64,000 bases of DNA from Sphingopyxis sp. GW247-27LB (GTDB lineage: Bacteria; Pseudomonadota; Alphaproteobacteria; Sphingomonadales; Sphingomonadaceae), in contig NZ_NIWD01000008.1 in assembly GCF_002277025.1 (NCBI RefSeq), positions 234,366-298,365 on the forward strand. The letters run 5' to 3'. The position numbers and the translations under genes are program-made. Within the stretch, counting starts at the first letter, position 1. Each line of letters begins with the position of its first letter. Positions 8,064-15,472 of this stretch are shown in pieces. The notes beneath the pieces are model-generated. The model was given only the letters and a program-made list of their open reading frames with translations, was not told the origin of the DNA and ran no database searches.

Positions 8064-8573
8064 TCAATCCTGCCCGAGCTGGCAATTGCCGTCGCGCCAT
8101 TCCTCGGTCCCCGCGGCAAGGAACCAGTGCGAGCGGTCGCGGTCGACCGCTTCGTCATAATAGCAGACGTCGGTCGCGCCCGTCGCGGGGTCGACGAGGA
8201 CCGACCATTGGTGCGGGCCGCAATTATGCGCCTCGCACGCCCAGGCCGCGACCTTGCCCTCATAGGTCTCGATCGGCGCCGCGGGACCGGCGAGCGTTTC
8301 GATCGTCCGGCGCACGTCGGCGTCCTTGACGGTCCGGGCGATGCCCACCTTCACCGCGGGATGATCGTTCCACGCAACCCCGTTTACCGTGTCGAACGGA
8401 TAGTGGCCGACATAGGCGGCGAGGCCGGTATCGGCCTTCGGCGCGGGCGCGGCGGCGGTCGCGGGCTGGGCGCCGGGCGTTTCGGACGCATCGGCGGTCT
8501 TCGCGCTCGGGCCGCAGCCGGCGAGCGTCAGCGCGGCAAGCGCGGCGAGGGTGGACAGGCGGCGGTCGGTCAT
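8064..8573 (-). CDS. Hypothetical lipoprotein
   Basis: A 169-residue protein with a lipobox LTLAGC (residues 15-20) and an alanine/proline-rich linker to about residue 50. The folded part contains 'YVGHYPFDTVNGVAWNDHPAVK' and a pair of cysteines in 'ACEAHNC', then 'CYYDEAVDRDRSHWFLAAG'. I do not recognise the family. Lineage-restricted sphingomonad proteins of this form are common. It shares a strand with the ABM-like gene 10 bp downstream. Confidence 0.75.
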   Translation of the reverse strand: MTDRRLSTLAALAALTLAGCGPSAKTADASETPGAQPATAAAPAPKADTGLAAYVGHYPFDTVNGVAWNDHPAVKVGIARTVKDADVRRTIETLAGPAAPIETYEGKVAAWACEAHNCGPHQWSVLVDPATGATDVCYYDEAVDRDRSHWFLAAGTEEWRDGNCQLGQD

Positions 8574-8627
8574 GGCGGTCTCCCTTCGGAAAAGGCTTAT
8601 GCCATGGCCGGCCGGCCGCCGGAAGCC

Positions 8628-9077
8628 TCAGCGGCAGCGGACGTCGTCGTCGCCGCCCCGGTCGATCGCGCGTCCCGCGACCGCGCCGCCGATCGCGCCG
8701 AGCACGGTGCCCAGCGTCTTCGAATCGCCCGGGGCGATGACGTTGCCGAGGGCTCCGCCGGCGATGCCGCCGACGATGAGCCCGGTCGTGCCGTCGGAGC
8801 GGCGGCAGTAATATTTGCCGTTGCGCCCGCGATAGACGCGGTCGTCGCGGTTCAGCCGGCGCTCGCGGTAGCGTCGGTCGCCCCGGTAGTAATTGTCGGC
8901 ATAATAGCCGCCGTAGCGCGGGTCGGGATTGTTGTAGTCGTAGCGGCCATAACGGTCGTGGTAGGCGCTGTCGTAATAGCCGTAGCCGCCGTCGTCATAG
9001 CCGTAGCCGCCGGTCGAGGCGCAGCCGCCGGCGAGCGCGGTCGCGGCCGCGAGCGGGAGGAGGGGGAGGATTTTCAT
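8628..9077 (-). CDS. Glycine-zipper 2TM domain lipoprotein
   Basis: A 149-residue lipoprotein (lipobox ALAGGC) with a tyrosine/glycine/aspartate-rich middle (about residues 22-80) and a C-terminal glycine zipper 'GGIAGGALGNVIAPGDSKTLGTVLGAIGGAVAG' in which glycines recur every four residues (given here as spaced motifs GGIAGGALGN and GAIGGAVAG). Such SlyB/PcpG-like proteins sit in the outer membrane and are often induced by stress. ATG 9077 follows an AGGAG ribosome site. Confidence 0.85.
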   Translation of the reverse strand: MKILPLLPLAAATALAGGCASTGGYGYDDGGYGYYDSAYHDRYGRYDYNNPDPRYGGYYADNYYRGDRRYRERRLNRDDRVYRGRNGKYYCRRSDGTTGLIVGGIAGGALGNVIAPGDSKTLGTVLGAIGGAVAGRAIDRGGDDDVRCR

Positions 9078-9184
9078 CGAAGGTCTCCTGACTTGGCCGG
9101 CGTAGGCGACGCTCGGGCGGGGCAAGCCGGCAATGGACCCGATGAATAGACCCCTCAGGCGGCCGGGAGTTCCGCGCCGCGGAC

Positions 9185-9679
9185 TCAGTCGGTCGCGGCG
9201 CCTTGCGGGATCGGGATGCGGGTGACCTGGATATGCACGGCCTGCCAGCCGCCGGCACGGCGGTGGAAGACATCGGTGTAGCGCAGGCGGACGCGGAAGG
9301 GCTGACCGGCCGAGCGGCCCGACAATATCGCCTCCGCGCTGGCGAGTCCGGCGTCGCTCCCGAGCGGGGTGATCACGCGATCGGAGAGCCGGACGGGGTC
9401 GTAGCTGTCGTCCGCGCCGGTCCAGCCGGCGATGAAGTCCCGCTTGCCCTGCCGCTTGCCGCTGCCGTCGATATAGACGAGATCGTCGGCGACCATCGTG
9501 TCGAGCTTCGCGCCGTCCTTGGCGATCTGCGCCGCGTCGAAGGCATCGGCGAAGGCGGTAAGATCGGCGACGCTCGCCGCCCCCGCCAGATCGCGCGGCG
9601 CGGCGCCGCACGCCGAAAGCGCCAGCGCCATCGCGCCCAGCGTTCCCGCCGCGGACCCGCGTGTCCAGAGCCTGACCAT
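9185..9679 (-). CDS. Nuclear transport factor 2-like (SnoaL/DUF4440) lipoprotein
   Basis: A 164-residue protein with a lipobox (ALSAC) and an NTF2-fold core: helix 'VADLTAFADAFDAAQIAKDGAKLD', then 'MVADDLVYIDGSGKRQGKRDFI', and terminal strands 'RYTDVFHRRAGGWQAVHIQ'. DUF4440 proteins bind small ligands or are catalytically weak, so no activity can be assigned. ATG 9679 follows GGGAGG. Confidence 0.82.
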   Translation of the reverse strand: MVRLWTRGSAAGTLGAMALALSACGAAPRDLAGAASVADLTAFADAFDAAQIAKDGAKLDTMVADDLVYIDGSGKRQGKRDFIAGWTGADDSYDPVRLSDRVITPLGSDAGLASAEAILSGRSAGQPFRVRLRYTDVFHRRAGGWQAVHIQVTRIPIPQGAATD

Positions 9680-9830
9680 ATGCGTATCCTCCCGCTGTGG
9701 CCCCCGCCGCCCCCGGGTCATAGCAGGACCGCGGCGCCCCGCAATCGGCCCTCGCGGTCCGGCGCTTGACCTCAACCCCCGTTGAGCTTTCATAAGCGCG
9801 GGCAGTGATTCGCGAGACGGAGCTTCGCCC

Positions 9831-10700
9831 ATGCTGTACCGCCCCCTGCCGACCGAGTGCGACGCCATTCCGACGCCCGATCCCGATCCCTTCCTGCGGC
9901 GCTATCTGGCGCGGATCGGCTATGCGGGCCCCGTGGAGCCGACGCTCGAGGTGCTGCGCGCGCTGCAGGCGGCGCATATCGCGGCGATCCCGTTCGAGGC
10001 GTTCGACGCGCTCGTCGAGGGCGGGGTCGACATCGATCCCGCGGCGATCGAGGCGAAGCTGGTCGATGCCGGGCGCGGCGGATATTGCTTCGAACAGAAC
10101 GGCCTGTTCCTGCGCGCGCTGCGCGCGGTCGGCTTCGACGCCGAGGGGCTGCTCGGCCGGGTGCGCTGGATGCGGCCGCCCGGCGCGCCGCCGACGCCGC
10201 GCAGTCATATGGTGCTGCGGGTGCGGATCGACGGGCGGCCGTGGCTCGCCGACGTCGGTTTCGGGTCGGCGGTGCCGCCCGCGCCGCTCGCGATGGACAG
10301 CGAAGCGCCCCAGCCGACCGCGCACGAGACCTATCGCGTCGTGCGGCGCGGCGACCGGTGGAGCGTGCGGATCGCGATCGAGGGCGAGTGGCTGCCCGTC
10401 TACACGATCGACGACGCGGTGCCCCCCGCGATCGATTACACCGTCGCCAACTGGTACACGTCGACCCATCCCGATTCGCATTTCCGCCATCAGCTGATCG
10501 CGGCGCGGACGACCCCTGCGGCGCGCTATGCGCTGCGCGACAACCGGCTGACGATCCGCCATGCGGACGGCTCCACCGAGCGCCGCTATCTGACCGCCGC
10601 AGCGATCGAGGCGGCGCTCGCCGAACTGTTCGGCCTGCCGGTGCGCCCGCACTGGCGCGCCGCGATCGAGCGCGCGGCGACGGCGGAGGTCGAGGGGTAG
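9831..10700 (+). CDS. nat: Arylamine N-acetyltransferase
   Basis: A 289-residue cytosolic enzyme transferring acetyl groups from acetyl-CoA to arylamines and hydrazines. The Cys-His-Asp triad is complete: C86 in 'GRGGYCFEQN', H126 in 'PRSHMVLRV', D141 in 'WLADVGFG'. 'AAIPFEAFDAL' replaces the usual IPFEN(L/I). It is of normal length for bacterial NATs. It may detoxify aromatic amines, including some antibiotics. Confidence 0.95.
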   Translation: MLYRPLPTECDAIPTPDPDPFLRRYLARIGYAGPVEPTLEVLRALQAAHIAAIPFEAFDALVEGGVDIDPAAIEAKLVDAGRGGYCFEQNGLFLRALRAVGFDAEGLLGRVRWMRPPGAPPTPRSHMVLRVRIDGRPWLADVGFGSAVPPAPLAMDSEAPQPTAHETYRVVRRGDRWSVRIAIEGEWLPVYTIDDAVPPAIDYTVANWYTSTHPDSHFRHQLIAARTTPAARYALRDNRLTIRHADGSTERRYLTAAAIEAALAELFGLPVRPHWRAAIERAATAEVEG

Positions 10701-10754
10701 GAACCTTCGCGGCCGCGCCGGGGTTGTTCGGGATATCCAGCGGGAGACGAGAGG

Positions 10755-11045
10755 ATGACGAACAGGCTTTGGCTCGGCATCGCGGCGGTGGTCGCGGCCG
10801 GCGTCGCGGTGCCCGCCGCAGCGCAATATACGGTCGACACCGCGCTGTCGGATTCGGTGCTGGGCGAGACGCGCAAGATCGGCGAAAAGCCCGCCAAATC
10901 GACCCGCATGACCGACGAGCAGCTCGCCTTCTGGCGCGACTATTGCGGCAAATGGCCGAAGGGCGGCGCGTGCGACAGCTATCGCGCCGAGGTCGCCGAG
11001 CGCGCCCGCGCGGCAAAGCCGAAGCCGAAGGCGAAACCGCGCTGA
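10755..11045 (+). CDS. Small exported protein with basic tail
   Basis: A 96-residue protein behind a GAGACGAGAGG leader. Residues 1-22 are a signal peptide ending AAAQ. The mature part has two cysteines ('RDYCGKWPKGGACDS') likely to form a disulfide, and ends in a lysine/proline-rich tail (PKPKAKPR). No family recognised. It lies between nat and the dioxygenase gene on the same strand. Confidence 0.7.
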   Translation: MTNRLWLGIAAVVAAGVAVPAAAQYTVDTALSDSVLGETRKIGEKPAKSTRMTDEQLAFWRDYCGKWPKGGACDSYRAEVAERARAAKPKPKAKPR

Positions 11046-11105
11046 ACTTGACTCGGCGCGCGGCGGCGCCCCTAATGCCTTCGATACGAGAAGGAGAGGG
11101 ACGCC

Positions 11106-11966
11106 ATGACGATTGCCCCTTCGCAGGAGGCTTTCACCCGGCTGCAGGTCGCGCCGCTGACCCCGGCGATCGGTGCCGAGATCGCGGGGGTCGACCTGCG
11201 CGAGGAGCAGGATGACGCGGTGATCGCCGAGATCCGCGCCGCCCTGCTGGCGCACAAGGTGATCTTCTTTCGCGACCAGTTCCTCACCCCCGCGCAGCAC
11301 ATCGCGTTCGCGCGCCGCTTCGGCGAACTGGAGATCCACCCGGCGACGCCGAAGGGCCAGCCCGATCCCGAGGTGCTCCACATCGCGCACGGTCCCGATT
11401 CCAGGGGGCAGGAGAATGCCTGGCATTCGGACGTGACCTGGCGGCCCGAGCCCTCGCTGGGGTCGATCCTGCGCGCGGTCGAGGTGCCGCCGGTCGGCGG
11501 CGACACGCTGTTCGCCGACATGGGCGCGGCGTTCCGCGGCCTGTCGCCGGCGATGCAGCAATGGTGCCGCGGCCTGACCGCGGTGCACGACATCGCGCGC
11601 GTCTTCGCCCGGCGGCTCGGCAAGGATGCGAAGGAGCTCCACGAGCGCTATCCGCCGCAGACCCACCCGGTGGTGCGCACCCACCCCGAAACCGGCGAGC
11701 AGGCGCTCTATGTCAACACCGCCTTCACCAGCCATGTCGAGGGGCTGTCCGAGAAGGAGAGCGCCGCGCTGCTCGCGCATCTCTACGCCCAGGCCGCGGT
11801 GCCCGAAATCCAGTGCCGCTTCCGCTGGGCGGCGGGCTCGATCGCCTTCTGGGACAATCGCGCCGCGCAGCATTATGCGGCATCGGACTATTTCCCCGCG
11901 GTGCGCCGGATGGAGCGCGTGACGATCGCGGGCGACCGGCCCTTCTACAAGGACGAGCGCGGCTAG
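11106..11966 (+). CDS. TauD/TfdA family 2-oxoglutarate dioxygenase
   Basis: A 286-residue non-heme Fe(II)/2-oxoglutarate dioxygenase. The facial triad is H107 and D109 (WHSDVTW) and H256 (AAQHYAASDY), with a 2-oxoglutarate-binding arginine shortly after (RRMERVTI). Relatives cleave taurine, alkylsulfates or aryloxyalkanoates. 'TPKGQPDPEVLHIAHG' fits the TauD branch, but the substrate cannot be fixed. A GAAGGAGAGGG ribosome site precedes ATG 11106. No sulfonate transporter genes flank it. Confidence 0.92.
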   Translation: MTIAPSQEAFTRLQVAPLTPAIGAEIAGVDLREEQDDAVIAEIRAALLAHKVIFFRDQFLTPAQHIAFARRFGELEIHPATPKGQPDPEVLHIAHGPDSRGQENAWHSDVTWRPEPSLGSILRAVEVPPVGGDTLFADMGAAFRGLSPAMQQWCRGLTAVHDIARVFARRLGKDAKELHERYPPQTHPVVRTHPETGEQALYVNTAFTSHVEGLSEKESAALLAHLYAQAAVPEIQCRFRWAAGSIAFWDNRAAQHYAASDYFPAVRRMERVTIAGDRPFYKDERG

Positions 11967-11976
11967 GGTCAGAATC

Positions 11977-12792
11977 CTAGTCGCAGCCGCTCCCCTCCCG
12001 CCGCGCCGCCCAGCCGATCGCGCCGTCGACCAGCTTCAGATGCGCGGGGTCGCTCCACGCCGCCGCCTGGTGGCCGAGCGCCGAGAAGAAGATGCGCGCG
12101 CGGCCTTCGCAGCGCCACCAGATCAGCGCGTGATCCGCGCCCATCCGCAGCCTGGGCTCGAGGCGCATGCCGCTCTCGTCGAGCCGGGCGAGGATATGCG
12201 CGTCGGCGGCGGGCGGGGCGTCCCAGCTGTAATATTCGTCGGTCCAGCGCCAGCGCGCGGGAAGGCCGCGCGTCGCGGGATGGTCGCGGTCGGCGACGAG
12301 GATGTCGGCGCTCTGGAACTGGTCGGCGCCGCCCGGATGGCCGACGAAGTTGCCGTTTCCGCGCAGCGTCACGAACCAGCCGGGATGGCTGCCGTCGCCC
12401 GCGCTGTGCAGCCCGACGAAGCCGCCGCCCTTCGCGATCCACGCCCGAAAGGCGGCGCGCTGATCGGGGGTGTAGATGTCGCCGCTCGCATTGGCGAAGA
12501 CGATGACGTCGAACTTCGCGAGTTGTTCGGGGTTGAACACCGCGGCATTCTCGGTCGCGAAGCTGCTCCAGCCGCGCTCCGCCACGAGGCGCTCGATCGC
12601 GGGCACCGCCTCGGCGATGCTGTCGTGGCGATACCCATTGGTCTTGCTGACGATCAGCACCGCGGGATGCGCGAGCGCGGGCAGCGCGGGCGGCACCGTG
12701 TCGAGCGTCGGCGCCGGGCGGCGCGGGTCGGGGGCGGCGGGCGCGGCCTGCAGCGCGAGCAGCAGGGCGGCGGCGAGTTTGGCGGCGATCAT
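11977..12792 (-). CDS. ThuA domain protein (secreted)
   Basis: A 271-residue protein with an N-terminal signal peptide (residues 1-20). A class-I-glutamine-amidotransferase-like ThuA fold follows: 'VLIVSKTNGYRHDSI', 'DVIVFANASGD', 'GGGFVGLHSAGD' and 'IWWRCEGRARIFFSALGH'. ThuA proteins are linked to trehalose or other sugar metabolism, and secreted versions occur near sugar oxidoreductases. No sugar genes flank this one. Convergent with the dioxygenase gene. Confidence 0.9.
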   Translation of the reverse strand: MIAAKLAAALLLALQAAPAAPDPRRPAPTLDTVPPALPALAHPAVLIVSKTNGYRHDSIAEAVPAIERLVAERGWSSFATENAAVFNPEQLAKFDVIVFANASGDIYTPDQRAAFRAWIAKGGGFVGLHSAGDGSHPGWFVTLRGNGNFVGHPGGADQFQSADILVADRDHPATRGLPARWRWTDEYYSWDAPPAADAHILARLDESGMRLEPRLRMGADHALIWWRCEGRARIFFSALGHQAAAWSDPAHLKLVDGAIGWAARREGSGCD

Positions 12793-12844
12793 GGCATCCT
12801 CCTCGGTTGCTCCTTACCCCGGCGCGCCGGGAGGATGGAAGCGG

Positions 12845-13273
12845 TCAGTCGATGATGTCCGCCTTCCCCTCGGCCCGCAACCGGGTGAGGTTCGCCTTCA
12901 TCGCCGCGAGCACCTCGGGTGCGTGCGGGGTCCAGCGTTCGACCTCGCCGACGATGCGCAGGGGCGACCGGCTGCGGTAGCTGCGGGTCGGGTTGCCGGG
13001 GAGTTTCTTGTCGGTCAGGTTCGGGTCGTCGAACCAGTCGCCGGTGGGCTCGACGATATAGATGCGCTCGCGGCGGTCTCCGGCGGCGAGTTCGCAGCCC
13101 CACACCGCCGATTCGAGCGCGGCGGAAAAATAGATCCACGACAGCGGCGTGCCGTCGGCGAAATTGCTCGTCCGTCCCGCGGTGAGCAGGTCGCCGACGG
13201 CAAGGTCGGCGCGGGTGCCGTGATAGAAGGTCGCGCCGGCATCGGGGCCGGTGGGGGCGGCAGAGTCGATCAT
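12845..13273 (-). CDS. arr: NAD+--rifampin ADP-ribosyltransferase (Arr)
   Basis: A 142-residue Arr enzyme that inactivates rifamycins by ADP-ribosylation from NAD+. Diagnostic segments in order: 'FYHGTRADLAVGDLLTAG' (residues ~16-33), 'WIYFSAALESAVWGCELA', 'RIYIVEPTGDWFDDPNLTDK' and 'PGNPTRSYRSRSPLRIVGEV', with the H-Y-D type residues of the NAD site present. The length equals that of known Arr proteins. Base composition is like the neighbours, so it may be an old chromosomal gene rather than a recent cassette. No integron attC was seen. The ribosome site is weak. Confidence 0.93.
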   Translation of the reverse strand: MIDSAAPTGPDAGATFYHGTRADLAVGDLLTAGRTSNFADGTPLSWIYFSAALESAVWGCELAAGDRRERIYIVEPTGDWFDDPNLTDKKLPGNPTRSYRSRSPLRIVGEVERWTPHAPEVLAAMKANLTRLRAEGKADIID

Positions 13274-13319
13274 GCGGGGTTCGCTTTCACTGGGCGGGGG
13301 CCCTCTGGCGGAAGCTGCA

Positions 13320-14162
13320 TCAACTGTCGTCCCCGGTTTCGGTTCCGGGCATTTCAAGCCCCAAGTTGTCAAACTTGTCACTCCCCTCCGGTATAATGAT
13401 ACCCGCGCGTGCCAGGTGGCGAAGCGGCGTGGTCGCGATGCCGGCTTCGGCTTCGGCCGAGACGACGGGCCCGTCCGGGTCGAAGCTGTCGTCGGTCTCG
13501 CCCTCCTCCTCCTCCTCATCATCATCATCATCGCGCGGACCGATGCCGTAACGCTCCGGGTCGAGCCCCAGCGCGGCGACGAAGCGGCGCGGGTCGGGCA
13601 GCGCGGCGACGGCGCCCGCCTCCTCGCCCTCGAACGCCGCCTCCTCGGCCAGGTCGATCAGCTCCGACAGGAGCAGCGCCGGGCCATCGACATGCTGGTC
13701 GGGCTCGCGCGCGTCGCGCCATTTGCCGAAGCGCACCGGGTCGCGCAGGCGCAGGATGAACTGGGTCAGCCGCTCGTCATAATAGCGCCGCTCGCCGATC
13801 TGCTGGCCCTGATAGAAGACCGGCCGCGCGACGCCGTGCACTGCGCGCGACAGCGCCGCGTCGGCGAGCCGCCGCACCCCGAAGTCGAGCGCCGCGTCCC
13901 ACGCGAGCCGGAACGCCTGCGCCTCGGGCCGGCGGCGGAGATTATAGGCGGCGGTCGCCGAGAGCCCGGCCGCCTCGGCGGCTCGGGTGACGCAGGCACT
14001 CTCCGCCAGCGCCTCGATGAAGGCGACCTGCCGCTCGGGCGTCCAGCCATTGTGGCGGGCGTGGAGGGCTACCGGGATAAAATCGGAAGCCGCGGCACGC
14101 GCATCGGCACGCGGGGCGGCACGGGGGGCGGCAGGGCGAGGAGGGATGTTGCTGTGCTTCAT
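13320..14162 (-). CDS. Helix-turn-helix protein with acidic C-terminal tract
   Basis: A 280-residue protein. Residues ~28-80 ('HARHNGWTPERQVAFIEALA', 'ESACVTRAAEAAGLSATAAY') look like a small-terminase/resolvase-type HTH, followed by 'LADAALSRAVHGVARPVFYQ' and 'ERRYYDERLTQFILRLRDP'. A run of D/E (about 210-225) and an aspartate-rich tail follow. Proteins of this shape are frequent in sphingomonads and usually hypothetical. The HTH resembles phage terminase small subunits, but no other phage gene is present. Confidence 0.72.
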   Translation of the reverse strand: MKHSNIPPRPAAPRAAPRADARAAASDFIPVALHARHNGWTPERQVAFIEALAESACVTRAAEAAGLSATAAYNLRRRPEAQAFRLAWDAALDFGVRRLADAALSRAVHGVARPVFYQGQQIGERRYYDERLTQFILRLRDPVRFGKWRDAREPDQHVDGPALLLSELIDLAEEAAFEGEEAGAVAALPDPRRFVAALGLDPERYGIGPRDDDDDEEEEEGETDDSFDPDGPVVSAEAEAGIATTPLRHLARAGIIIPEGSDKFDNLGLEMPGTETGDDS

Positions 14163-14247
14163 CGGACAGGATGAACCACAAATGACGAATGTAGGAAAGG
14201 GGTTTTGCCTATCTGGTTAGTTTATCGTGGCCGGGCCGTCGCGGCGG

Positions 14248-14556
14248 TCATTCCGCATCGTCGGAGGGATCGAGCCGCACCACCCACATCGGCCGGCCCT
14301 CGGGCGACAGCGCGATGTCGGGCGAGGGGACCGGATCGGCCCCGGTCTCGATCCAGCCGCGCCCGTCGCATTTGGGGCAGGGCACGCGGATCGAGCGCTG
14401 GCTGACGAAGTCGATCTGGCTGTTCCACTGGCCGTACCCCGCGCAGACCGGACAGATGACGTCGAGGTCGCCGGTGCGCGGGCGCGGCGAAATGCCGTCG
14501 AGCGCGTGCGGATCGTGCGGGCCGGAACAATGGACGATGTTCGAGGCGTGCGACAT
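14248..14556 (-). CDS. Small zinc-ribbon protein with two CxxC pairs
   Basis: A 102-residue protein. 'CPVCAGYGQW' (about residues 35-44) and 'CPKCDGRGWIET' (about 59-70) are CxxCxGxG knuckles as in the DnaJ zinc-binding domain, so one Zn ion is likely bound. N-terminal 'MSHASNIVHCSGPHDPHALD' adds a further Cys/His group. The role is unknown and may be RNA- or protein-binding. Several overlapping frames are open here, but only this one has the conserved cysteine pattern. Confidence 0.72.
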   Translation of the reverse strand: MSHASNIVHCSGPHDPHALDGISPRPRTGDLDVICPVCAGYGQWNSQIDFVSQRSIRVPCPKCDGRGWIETGADPVPSPDIALSPEGRPMWVVRLDPSDDAE

Positions 14557-14631
14557 GCGGGGGAGGATAGGCGGCGGGGGTGGGGGTTGGCAATGCGGGG
14601 CGGAAGGCGCGGCGCGCTGTTGTGCCTTTCC

Positions 14632-14734
14632 GTCACCCCGGACCCTTCGACAAGCCCAGGACAGGCTTGATCCGGGGCCTGCCTGTCTTCGGGCGTGGCA
14701 AGGAAGGCGGGTCCCGGGTCGAGCCCGGGATGAC
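14632..14734. repeat. Intergenic palindrome, family C copy 1 with embedded family A half
   Basis: GTCACCCCGGACCCTTCGAC at the left and GTCCCGGGTCGAGCCCGGGATGAC at the right form the outer arms (CCCCGGA...TCCGGGG type). A piece like family A (CCCTTCGACAAGC) sits in the left arm. It lies between the zinc-ribbon gene and the 2H phosphoesterase gene. Confidence 0.65.
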
Positions 14735-14742
14735 GCGATCGG

Positions 14743-15255
14743 TCAGGCGACGCTGCCGCGGAGCCGCCAGCGGCCGTGCTCGACATGGGTGGTCTTGCCG
14801 ACGATGCTTTCGGTCAGGATGATCTCGTCGACCGTCCAGCCGATCGGGGGCATCTTCTGGGCGTTCAGCCGGTCGCCGCGATAGTTGATCGTGATGTGCG
14901 GTTCGGGGGTGGTGCCGTCCATGATCGGCGCCTTCGCCGCGAGCAGATGGTTCACCAGCGCCTTCTGGAACGCCCGCGCCTCGGCCAGCGGCTCGCGCGT
15001 GCGCAAAGTCACCGCCTTGCGGTTCTCGATCCGGTCGAAACGGAGCGGAAAGGGCGCCGCGGCGAAGCTGTCGAGCGCGGCGATGGTCGCGGGCAGCCAC
15101 TCGGGCGGCACATGGTGCAGGTCGTAGAGCGAGATGAGCGTGACATGGAGGAGGTCGGGGCCGCGCCCGGGGTCGTTGCGCGGCAGCGCGGCGATTTGCG
15201 CCTGCACCTCCGGCGGCGGCTTGGCCATGACGTAGAGGGGGTTCCGGGCGCGCAT
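14743..15255 (-). CDS. 2'-5' RNA ligase-family 2H phosphoesterase (second in window)
   Basis: A 170-residue protein with the two HxT motifs of 2H phosphoesterases: 'LLHVTLISLYD' near residue 37 and 'PHITINYRG' near residue 120, plus N-terminal strand 'PLYVMAKPPPEV'. Related enzymes hydrolyse 2',3'-cyclic or 2'-5' linked nucleotides. It differs clearly from the one at 6438. It lies 58 bp downstream of the AT-rich deaminase block on the same strand, but its own composition is host-like, so it probably marks the native flank. Confidence 0.85.
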   Translation of the reverse strand: MRARNPLYVMAKPPPEVQAQIAALPRNDPGRGPDLLHVTLISLYDLHHVPPEWLPATIAALDSFAAAPFPLRFDRIENRKAVTLRTREPLAEARAFQKALVNHLLAAKAPIMDGTTPEPHITINYRGDRLNAQKMPPIGWTVDEIILTESIVGKTTHVEHGRWRLRGSVA

Positions 15256-15313
15256 GGGTGGGAGTGTAGCATGGTGTGGGGGGTGCCGAATGGCGGCCGA
15301 TCTATGCGGTTCC

Positions 15314-15472
15314 CTATTTTTTCTGCGATATTTCTTCGAAATTCCAGTAATTACTTAGCTCTCGAATGATTGCCTTCCGTGGATTTTCTTTCATCCCGGT
15401 TACGTACAATCGGTCTTTTTCATTCTGTGCTGAAAGTCTTTTTGAATGTTTCTCTGGAGTTTCTTTAGACAT
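15314..15472 (-). CDS. 52-residue basic protein overlapping the deaminase stop (new small ORF)
   Basis: Reading the minus strand, an ATG at 15472 overlaps the last codons and stop of the dCTP deaminase (shared ATGTCTAA) and opens a 52-residue frame ending TAG at 15314. AAGGA lies exactly 8 bases upstream, inside the deaminase gene. The product starts MSKETPEKHSKRLSAQNEK and ends NYWNFEEISQKK. It is charged and lysine-rich, with no signal peptide or membrane segment. Its AT-rich codon use matches the deaminase and not the flanking chromosome. No family recognised. It could be a regulator or partner of the deaminase, or chance coding in an AT-rich tail. Confidence 0.5.
   Translation of the reverse strand: MSKETPEKHSKRLSAQNEKDRLYVTGMKENPRKAIIRELSNYWNFEEISQKK

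Noticed and set aside
8628..11873. A 1081-codon open frame on the minus strand covering the nat and dioxygenase genes.
   Set aside because: Only its last 149 codons (from 9077) are a real lipoprotein gene. The rest is arginine/glycine-rich low-complexity translation opposite two genes with intact catalytic motifs, a GC-skew artefact.
12989..13273. Integron cassette around arr.
   Set aside because: No attC-like inverted repeat, no integrase, and neighbours are ordinary chromosomal genes.
13320..14162. Prophage, suggested by the terminase-small-subunit-like HTH protein.
   Set aside because: No large terminase, portal, capsid, integrase or lysis gene lies within reach, and composition is host-like.
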